The notes under the pieces: generated by a model
Told to the model about the DNA's origin: nothing
Database searches by the model: none
The model's input: the letters and a program-made list of their open reading frames with translations, nothing else
Assembly (NCBI GenBank): GCA_965369385.1
Contig: CBDUQP010000103.1
Coordinates: forward strand, 1-13,246
Direction: 5' to 3'
Source of the DNA: CBDUQP01 sp965369385
GTDB taxonomy: Bacteria > Planctomycetota > Phycisphaerae > SM23-33
DNA length: 13,246 nt
Translations under genes and position numbers: made by a program
Shown here: piece after piece, positions 1 through 4,424 of the stretch
How positions within the stretch are numbered: the stretch's first letter is position 1
How the letters are laid out: every line of letters starts with the position of its first letter

Positions 1-1118
1 GCACTACGAAGAACCTTCTCGGACACCTTGGTGCTTTCGGTCTTCTGCAACCACTCAGGCAGAACCTTGCCATCAAATGCCCATCGATACGAGTGGATGA
101 CCTGGCGGTTCGTAAGGTCTCCCGAACCAGACCACGATGGAACTGCCAACAAAGCCTGGCGCACATCATCGATGTCTGACTTATCTATATCAAGCGAGAG
201 CAGTTCGTCGTTCACCCACCGAATAGAAGACTCCGGCCAGATCACAATATCGCAACCGGCATCCTTCAAACGCATGCTGGACGTCAGATGATCGCTGAAT
301 ACCTTCTCCGTGGTGGCCCCGGGTTCAAACAGCGAGAGCGGGAAGGCATGCTGCACCACGCCGATAGTCGGACCGGGTTCAAGCTGTTTGGTCTGGCCGA
401 GGCGATACTGGCCATACCCAAGCATGCCCGCCACGCACAGTACACAAACGCCGAACCCCACAAGCCCATGCCTCAGCGGACGGGCCCGCTTTCCGCCGGC
501 CCGCACGAACAGCGGAGCGCCAAACAGGTCTACCATCGCCCCGTTGAACATGGCAATGACGAATGAAATGCCATAGACGCCAAAAACATCCGCAAACTGG
601 ATCAGCCGGATATGCTCGTACTGACTGTGTGCGAGACAGAACCACGGAAATGGGATTATGAAACATCGTAGATAGTCGCAGGAAATCAGGACAACCGGAA
701 AACAAAGCCACATGGGCCAATTACGCTTGAACGCCACCCTCAGTACGCATGCGGCCACCAGCCAGTACAGTGACAGGTAGATCGCACCGGCTGCGTATCC
801 GAGCAGCGTAATCCACGTCAGCCAATACAGGCTCATCAACCAATACACCAGCCCCGCCAACCAGGCAAACAGCACCGTGCGCAGTGGCCTAGTCTTCCCG
901 CCCAGTGCCAGCAACCACGGCACCCACGCCACCCATGCCACCCAAGACGCACCATAAGGTTGGGGCACAAACGCCCAGAAGAGCAACACAGCCGTCAGCA
1001 AGTTCATTAACGCAACGCTGGTAATGGGCCCAAACCGGACCCTCCGCATGAACACCTCTCGCGGTGGATGCTCCACAAGTTGGGCCTGTCCCTTGCGCCC
1101 GCCCGCAGCCTGTGCCAT
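1..1118 (-). CDS. lnt: Apolipoprotein N-acyltransferase, 3' part missing
   Basis: The frame is open from ATG at 1118 to the window edge, giving 372 codons with no stop. The family transfers a fatty acid from phospholipid to the N-terminal cysteine of apolipoproteins, the last step of lipoprotein maturation in the inner membrane. The first ~245 residues are strongly hydrophobic, with several membrane segments; a run WPMWLCFPVVLISCDYLR followed by PFPWFCLAHSQ matches the conserved Lnt region before the nitrilase domain. The domain begins near residue 253 (PTIGVVQHAF), and WPESS near residue 296 carries the expected catalytic Glu. The Lys and Cys of the E. coli triad (K335, C387) should come later: K359 could be the Lys, but the usual LVPFGE context is not seen, and the Cys lies outside the window. 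Start chosen because GGAG lies 8 nt upstream; an in-frame ATG at 1166 has less support. Transcribed divergently from the 1333 gene. Family assignment is firm, full activity is not demonstrable. Confidence 0.88.
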   Translation of the reverse strand, partial: MAQAAGGRKGQAQLVEHPPREVFMRRVRFGPITSVALMNLLTAVLLFWAFVPQPYGASWVAWVAWVPWLLALGGKTRPLRTVLFAWLAGLVYWLMSLYWLTWITLLGYAAGAIYLSLYWLVAACVLRVAFKRNWPMWLCFPVVLISCDYLRCFIIPFPWFCLAHSQYEHIRLIQFADVFGVYGISFVIAMFNGAMVDLFGAPLFVRAGGKRARPLRHGLVGFGVCVLCVAGMLGYGQYRLGQTKQLEPGPTIGVVQHAFPLSLFEPGATTEKVFSDHLTSSMRLKDAGCDIVIWPESSIRWVNDELLSLDIDKSDIDDVRQALLAVPSWSGSGDLTNRQVIHSYRWAFDGKVLPEWLQKTESTKVSEKVLRS

Positions 1119-1198
1119 GTTGAAGACTCCAGTAAATGTAGAATAACAGAACCCTTTGCGCCACATGAGCGTAGGAACTAATCCTGCAATAAGCAGAC

Positions 1199-1227
1199 AT
1201 TGTGGTAGCCTGCGGACCCACAGTCAA
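1199..1227 (-). promoter_or_regulatory. Candidate sigma-70 promoter for lnt
   Basis: On the minus strand TTGACT (1227-1222) is separated by exactly 17 bp from CACAAT (1204-1199). This gives 5/6 and 4/6 matches to the -35 and -10 consensus. It would start a transcript near 1192, about 75 nt before the lnt ATG, leaving room for the GGAG ribosome site. Sequence match only. Confidence 0.4.
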
Positions 1228-1293
1228 GAGGCACCTGATGTGGTACACAGAGCAAAATCGGCCAACCTGACAACAATATCCTTAATCTTCGGG

Positions 1294-1323
1294 TTTACAC
1301 CCGATGGCGACTGAACGTAGGAT
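1294..1323 (+). promoter_or_regulatory. Candidate promoter for the 1333 gene, nearly abutting its start
   Basis: TTTACA (1294-1299), an 18-bp spacer and TAGGAT (1318-1323) lie just before ATG 1333, with only 9 nt between the -10 box and the start codon. The -35 box sits inside a perfect stem-loop, TCGGGT/ACCCGA (1289-1304, loop TTAC), which could be an operator dyad. The AGGA within TAGGAT could instead be a ribosome site for a longer transcript, so the leaderless reading is not certain. The rest of the 1119-1332 gap holds the divergent lnt promoter and nothing else recognisable. Confidence 0.35.
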
Positions 1324-1332
1324 AGAAGCATA

Positions 1333-2328
1333 ATGAGTCCAAAAAATAAAGATACCGCCGGCCGCCAGAAGCTGCTGGCCCTGGTGATGCTCGCCCTGTT
1401 CATCGTGTCGGTGCTGATTGCCTGGGGCGTATCAGCCGCCCGCAGTGCCCCCACCCGTCGCGGAATCGCGATAATAAAGGATATGCGTGACAGAGGGTTA
1501 AGCTCCATCTGGCAGCCCCAGACGATGCTCGATTGCTACGTTAAGAGGAATATCGCCGGCAATGTGGTGGGCTACCGCATCGAGGCCAGGGGCGTCCGGG
1601 GTTCGGCGTTCACCGGCGGGCAAATATCGTGGAAGGTCGCTCGGGGTGCTGCCCAACGCATCAACCACCAATCCGTATGGAGAATAGCTGCCGATATGTC
1701 GGCAGGCGAATACAAGAGCCATGCACCGGGATCGGAAATCTACTCCACGGACATACTCATGGAGAAGAAGACCGTCAAGGTGACCCAGCAGATCACCACT
1801 CTTCGAAGTCGCATGATGACGCGACGAAGCACCCTGGCGACAGTATTTCCCGGAAACTACATAGCCGAAGGCACCTTGCTGGAGGTAATCAAGCAGGTGC
1901 TCGCAAGCGGCAAGCCCGCCATGTTGAAGCTGATATATGACGACGTCGCAATGCAAGCAGGGCCGAAAGGCTCACAGATCCGCTTTTTGAACCTGCTGAT
2001 AACCCCCTTGGATAACAAGAAGGTGCAAACGGTGTTGTCCGCGGACAAGCAACGCGTGCCAACGACCTACACCATAGAGGCCGGGAAGATATCGCAGGTC
2101 ACTATCGGAAGCATCACATCCCAGCGAGTTGAACTGGCCGAGATGGCACAATTGATGAGTACATCCCCCGAGACAATAAGGGCAAGGATCGGCAGACTGA
2201 CCAACATTCCCAACCTTCAACCGACATTAGAAGACATCGACATCGACATCGACGAAAATACGGATTCGCAAGATGATCCAGAAATCCAGGTGTTAGCGCC
2301 CCATCCGCCGGCCGACCCGACCACATAA
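1333..2328 (+). CDS. Membrane-anchored protein of unknown function
   Basis: 331 residues, not recognised as any named family. Residues 1-12 are polar and basic, 13-35 form one strong hydrophobic segment (LLALVMLALFIVSVLIAW region), and the rest is soluble. This fits an inner-membrane anchor or uncleaved signal with the bulk outside the cytoplasm. The body (about 50-285) has mixed beta/alpha character with many paired polar and hydrophobic stretches and no obvious catalytic motif; a stretch around 175-205 (PGNYIAEGTLLEVIKQVL) looks like a folded core. The C-terminal ~40 residues are acidic and low in complexity, including DIDIDIDE encoded by a tandem hexamer. It is divergent from lnt and converges on the PEGA lipoprotein gene with 6 bp between stops. 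An envelope-related role is only an inference from the anchor and the neighbours. Confidence 0.8.
   Translation: MSPKNKDTAGRQKLLALVMLALFIVSVLIAWGVSAARSAPTRRGIAIIKDMRDRGLSSIWQPQTMLDCYVKRNIAGNVVGYRIEARGVRGSAFTGGQISWKVARGAAQRINHQSVWRIAADMSAGEYKSHAPGSEIYSTDILMEKKTVKVTQQITTLRSRMMTRRSTLATVFPGNYIAEGTLLEVIKQVLASGKPAMLKLIYDDVAMQAGPKGSQIRFLNLLITPLDNKKVQTVLSADKQRVPTTYTIEAGKISQVTIGSITSQRVELAEMAQLMSTSPETIRARIGRLTNIPNLQPTLEDIDIDIDENTDSQDDPEIQVLAPHPPADPTT
2233..2250 (+). repeat. Tandem hexamer GACATC x3 inside coding sequence
   Basis: Three perfect head-to-tail copies of GACATC, followed by GACGAA, encode an Asp-Ile-Asp-Ile-Asp-Ile-Asp-Glu run near the C-terminus of the 1333-2328 protein. Because the unit is 6 bp, slippage would change the acidic tail by two residues at a time without a frameshift. 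Confidence 0.85.
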
Positions 2329-2334
2329 GTCTCT

Positions 2335-2751
2335 CTATCTCACCTTGAGTTCGTTGCGTCTCTTCATTTCTTTAGCACGCTTGATAAGGGCAGCCTTGTC
2401 GATGGGCTTGAGCTTCTTGAGCTTGTAGTGCAGATAACGGTGATCCTCGTGAACACCGGGCAGAATATAAATCGCCAGGTCTATCGGCGGGTAATCGTAC
2501 CATTTGCGATCTATGTTCGCCGTGGTATTGAGCGTCTCGTAACCCTTTTCAGGATAACGGAGAATGACGTCATACTCCCCGTGCCACGTATAGTCTATGG
2601 TCACAGGCGTCCTGCCCACTTCCTTGTCCGAAAGGATAACAATAGCCCCTTCGGGCTCAGATGTAATGGTGATCTGTCGCTCAATCCGCCCGCATCCTGC
2701 GGCGAAGACGGCCGCCAACAAGACGATCAATGTAGTCGCATGTCTGTTCAT
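2335..2751 (-). CDS. PEGA-domain lipoprotein
   Basis: 138 residues. A signal peptide with hydrophobic core LIVLLAAVFAAGC ends in a lipobox whose Cys is residue 20, so it should be lipidated and anchored in a membrane facing the periplasm. From about residue 27 to 70 it carries a PEGA-type beta domain: ITSEPEGAIVILSDKEVGRTP is the diagnostic start, and the domain continues to a KGYET end. Then follows a Trp/Tyr/Pro-rich segment (KWYDYPPIDLAIYILPG), and the final ~35 residues are very basic, possibly binding an anionic partner. PEGA domains are structural, often envelope-associated, and the function here is unknown. No Shine-Dalgarno is placed correctly; the best promoter sits 6 nt from the ATG. 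A maturation substrate for the nearby Lnt is a plausible link, not evidence of shared function. Confidence 0.85.
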   Translation of the reverse strand: MNRHATTLIVLLAAVFAAGCGRIERQITITSEPEGAIVILSDKEVGRTPVTIDYTWHGEYDVILRYPEKGYETLNTTANIDRKWYDYPPIDLAIYILPGVHEDHRYLHYKLKKLKPIDKAALIKRAKEMKRRNELKVR

Positions 2752-2757
2752 GTCGAG

Positions 2758-2787
2758 ATTATTGCCTTAACGATGCTTAATTGGCAA
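2758..2787 (-). promoter_or_regulatory. Candidate promoter of the PEGA lipoprotein gene, leaderless spacing
   Basis: On the minus strand TTGCCA (2787-2782) and AATAAT (2763-2758) are separated by 18 bp, each with 5/6 consensus matches. Only 6 nt lie between the -10 box and ATG 2751, so initiation would fall at or beside the start codon. Confidence 0.4.
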
Positions 2788-2879
2788 GTGCAAAACAGCG
2801 GTTACATGTCCAGATAGCAGGGAATCTTCGCCCAATCGCCAGCAATTCTGCGAGATATGCATCATGAAGCTTTATGTCA

Positions 2880-2908
2880 TTGACGTTGCGGAGACTATCA
2901 GATAGTAT
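2880..2908 (+). promoter_or_regulatory. Candidate promoter with a dyad over the -10, upstream of the response regulator
   Basis: TTGACG (2880-2885, 5/6), a 17-bp spacer and TAGTAT (2903-2908, 4/6). A perfect inverted repeat ACTATC-A-GATAGT (2894-2906) overlaps the spacer and -10 box and could be an operator. TATAAG at 2906-2911 is a better -10 by sequence but would need a 20-bp spacer. The transcript would have a leader of about 80 nt, containing a short CCCAC/GTGGG hairpin (2924-2936). The rest of the 2752-2993 gap holds the minus-strand lipoprotein promoter. Confidence 0.4.
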
Positions 2909-2993
2909 AAGCATATTATCGTACCCACCCGGTGGGCACCCCCCGACAGCACGAAGTTGACCCACCCAAGCTTAGACGTAAGGAGCTTTTCCA

Positions 2994-3380
2994 ATGGCAG
3001 GCGAACTAGAAGGCAAGACGATCCTCCTCGTAGACGATGATCGCGACATCAGAATGGCTATCGAAGTAGCCCTCCAGGACCTCGGCCCCACTATGATCTC
3101 CGTGGGAGACGGCAATAGCGCCGTCAAGGAACTTGAGCAGGAACCGGATCTTATCATTCTTGACATGATGCTGCCAAAACGCAGCGGTTTCCTGGTACTC
3201 GAACGCATCAAACGCGACCAGGAAGCCAACGAAGGCCCCCGCGTTATAATGATCACCGGAAACATGGGCAATCGCCACAGAATGTATGCCGAGCAGCTTG
3301 GAGTAGATAAGTACATCACCAAGCCCTTCCGCATGGAAGCCCTCATCGAAGCCATCACCGGTTTGCTCGTTAAAGAATAG
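2994..3380 (+). CDS. Single-domain response regulator (CheY-like receiver)
   Basis: 128 residues comprising one receiver domain and no output domain. Acidic triplet D14-D16 binds the metal, D57 in LIILDMMLP is the phosphoacceptor, T88 (MITGN) and K110 (ITKPF) complete the active site. All expected residues are present, so it should be phosphorylated by a histidine kinase and act by binding a partner protein. The ATG is supported by AGGAG (2981-2985) 8 nt upstream. No kinase is adjacent; the kinase at 6687 is one possible donor but its NtrC-like regulator is a more obvious partner. A 225-bp transposon-like element begins 21 bp after the stop, so it lies in the 3' flank and leaves the gene intact. 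The cellular role cannot be told from sequence. Confidence 0.92.
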   Translation: MAGELEGKTILLVDDDRDIRMAIEVALQDLGPTMISVGDGNSAVKELEQEPDLIILDMMLPKRSGFLVLERIKRDQEANEGPRVIMITGNMGNRHRMYAEQLGVDKYITKPFRMEALIEAITGLLVKE

Positions 3381-3391
3381 TTGACGAAAGT

Positions 3392-3400
3392 CAGACGGTA
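3392..3400 (+). repeat. Left 9-bp target-site duplication
   Basis: CAGACGGTA, identical to 3626-3634 and directly abutting the left inverted repeat of the 3401-3625 element. Confidence 0.8.
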
Positions 3401-3625
3401 GTGTGCGAGGTTTCTTTCTGATCTGAAAGAAATCTCACACACAGAGCAGGTGAGCAGTAGAACAGTTGAGCAGGTGAAACAACAAAGCCGAACGACCGCC
3501 TGCTGGACAAATTTCAAATAGGCTCGCTCACCTGCGGTCTCCTGATCACCTGTTCTACTTTCACAGAGAACGCAATAGCCGCTCACAGCCAGTTTTGTCT
3601 CGTGCCAGAAAGAAATCTCCCACAC
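3401..3625. mobile_element. Miniature inverted-repeat transposable element (MITE-like), 225 bp
   Basis: Ends are inverted repeats of 20 bp: left GTGTGCGAGGTTTCTTTCTG (3401-3420) and right CAGAAAGAAATCTCCCACAC (3606-3625), 18 of 20 positions complementary. A perfect 9-bp direct repeat CAGACGGTA flanks both sides (3392-3400 and 3626-3634), the signature of transposition. No transposase fits in 225 bp, so it would be mobilised in trans. A third copy of the end lies inside at 3423-3442, forming a near-perfect palindrome with the left end. The interior has GAGCAGGTGA twice (3444-3453, 3468-3477) and AGTAGAACAG (3456-3465) inverted at 3550-3559, so the whole element could fold. A minus-strand frame is open through it, but its translation has repeats only because the DNA does. 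A 9-bp duplication occurs in several IS families (for example IS1 and some IS4-group elements), so the parent cannot be named. Confidence 0.8.
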
Positions 3626-3634
3626 CAGACGGTA
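3626..3634 (+). repeat. Right 9-bp target-site duplication
   Basis: CAGACGGTA, the partner of 3392-3400. Removing 3401-3634 restores a simple uninterrupted 3' flank of the response-regulator gene. Confidence 0.8.
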
Positions 3635-3723
3635 CTAATGTCCGATTAGGACTTGTACCTCGGCCTGCAGCACGCTAGACTGTCGGACCCTATTCGTAGT
3701 GAATAGTCTATTTGCAACAATCC

Positions 3724-3752
3724 CGTGCGATCTCGCACGTTTTTGTGTTTTT
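3724..3752 (+). terminator. Rho-independent terminator between response regulator and rpsO
   Basis: Perfect 7-bp stem CGTGCGA/TCGCACG (3724-3730 with 3733-3739; in practice 6 bp with loop ATCT), followed at once by TTTTTGTGTTTTT. It would end transcripts from the response-regulator side, about 340 nt past its stop because of the inserted element. Upstream, CTATTC/GAATAG (3690-3706) is a weaker hairpin and GTCCGA/TCGGAC (3641-3646 with 3683-3688) a possible long-range pair. I see no gene in 3635-3723. Confidence 0.75.
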
Positions 3753-3763
3753 GGTAACCGCCG

Positions 3764-3791
3764 AGTATCCCGGTATTTACGGGTACTTTTT
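3764..3791 (+). terminator. Second hairpin with T-tract: tandem terminator or rpsO attenuator
   Basis: AGTA-t-CCCG pairs with CGGG-TACT around loop GTATTTA (one bulged T), followed by TTTT. It lies 12 nt after the first terminator. It may be a back-up terminator or, if rpsO transcription starts between the two, an attenuator in the rpsO leader. Confidence 0.45.
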
Positions 3792-3809
3792 AACACCAAT
3801 GTTTATTGC

Positions 3810-3849
3810 CTGCTGATAAAGGGCTCGTAGCCCGCGAAATGATCGGCAG
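3810..3849 (+). promoter_or_regulatory. Folded rpsO leader, candidate S15 autoregulatory site
   Basis: 3810-3817 (CTGCTGAT) pairs with 3842-3849 (ATCGGCAG) as 8 bp with one T-G wobble at 3814/3845 next to a C-G pair. It encloses a perfect hairpin GGGCT/AGCCC (3821-3833, loop CGT). The outer stem ends 1-2 nt before the ribosome site AAAGGA (3851-3856). Ribosomal protein S15 is known to repress its own mRNA through leader structures in several bacteria, and a G-U next to G-C is part of its rRNA site. The resemblance here is an inference. Confidence 0.4.
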
Positions 3850-3862
3850 CAAAGGAAAGAAA

Positions 3863-4132
3863 ATGGCAACAGATACAGTAGACAAGAAAACACTAGTTTC
3901 CGACAACAAGCGGCATGATGGCGATACCGGATCAGTTGAGGTCCAGGTAGCCATAATTACCGCTCGCATCAACCACCTCACCGAGCACTTCAGATCCCAC
4001 AAGAAGGACCACGCATCACGCCGAGGCCTGCTCCAGATGGTTGGCAAGAGAAACCGCTTGCTGAAGTACCTCTCTCGCACCGAAAATGATCGCTACCGCG
4101 CACTTATCAAGAAGCTCGGTCTGCGTAAGTAA
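3863..4132 (+). CDS. rpsO: 30S ribosomal protein S15
   Basis: 89 residues, the same length as E. coli S15. S15 binds 16S rRNA in the central domain early in 30S assembly and contacts 23S rRNA in an inter-subunit bridge. Diagnostic blocks are all present: DTGSVEVQVAIITARINHLTEHF, HKKDHASRRGLLQMVGKR, and the LIKKLGLRK end. The ATG at 3863 is preceded by AAAGGA (3851-3856) and gives the family length; a longer frame from TTG at 3806 would add residues with no family match and would run through the leader stem. It is followed by pnp after a 292-bp gap, the classical rpsO-pnp order. A folded leader overlaps the approach to its ribosome site, suggesting translational feedback. Confidence 0.97.
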   Translation: MATDTVDKKTLVSDNKRHDGDTGSVEVQVAIITARINHLTEHFRSHKKDHASRRGLLQMVGKRNRLLKYLSRTENDRYRALIKKLGLRK

Positions 4133-4168
4133 TTATATCTGCACCGATTATAGGGATAGTTTTTCCGC

Positions 4169-4205
4169 CGGCGACGGTGTCCATCTGAATTGGACACCGT
4201 CGCCG
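4169..4205 (+). promoter_or_regulatory. 15-bp perfect hairpin between rpsO and pnp (possible RNase III site)
   Basis: CGGCGACGGTGTCCA (4169-4183) and TGGACACCGTCGCCG (4191-4205) are perfectly complementary around loop TCTGAAT. No T-tract follows, so it is a poor intrinsic terminator on this strand. In E. coli a long stem between rpsO and pnp is cut by RNase III, exposing pnp mRNA to autoregulation by PNPase; this stem has the right place and strength. The remaining 4206-4393 stretch is non-coding, with a small TGTTG/CAACA hairpin near 4297-4312 and an AT-rich run around 4360-4380, but no convincing promoter. Confidence 0.6.
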
Positions 4206-4393
4206 TTGCGGGCCCACCGTCCGGCTGCGTTCTGGCATTTCTACACCCCGCAGCTACGTCTCAGCGTTGTTGAGCCCATCGCGTATTTTTGCATATTGTT
4301 GCAAGAACAACACGTTACGCCATGGCCAGCCGTCCCTAACTGAAACAAGAACAAAGAAGTAATGTAATTAATGTGAATGGTAGATGGGTAACC

Positions 4394-4409
4394 GGCTGCG
4401 AGTGCAGCC
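4394..4409 (+). promoter_or_regulatory. Hairpin adjoining the pnp ribosome site
   Basis: GGCTGC/GCAGCC with loop GAGT, perfect 6-bp stem, ending 3 nt before the AGAGG ribosome site (4413-4417). It could influence pnp translation. Confidence 0.45.
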
Positions 4410-4424
4410 ACAAGAGGAATGAAA

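Noticed and set aside
3444..3477. CRISPR-like repeats
   Set aside because: Only two 10-bp copies with no regular spacers, and they lie inside a transposon-like element.
2972..3625. 217-residue minus-strand frame starting at the right end of the mobile element
   Set aside because: It runs from GTG in the inverted repeat through the element and then antisense across a clear response-regulator gene. The repeated EISF words in its translation come from the DNA repeats.
3641..3706. A tRNA or small RNA between the mobile element and rpsO
   Set aside because: There are GTCCGA/TCGGAC and CTATTC/GAATAG pairs, but no cloverleaf, no T-loop sequence and no conserved fold that I recognise.
3806..3862. 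Upstream TTG start for rpsO
   Set aside because: It would add 19 residues unlike any S15 N-terminus and pass through the leader stem; the ATG at 3863 gives the family length and a proper ribosome site.
4419..4424. ATG at 4419 as pnp start
   Set aside because: It sits 1 nt after the AGAGG ribosome site; ATG 4425 has 7-nt spacing.
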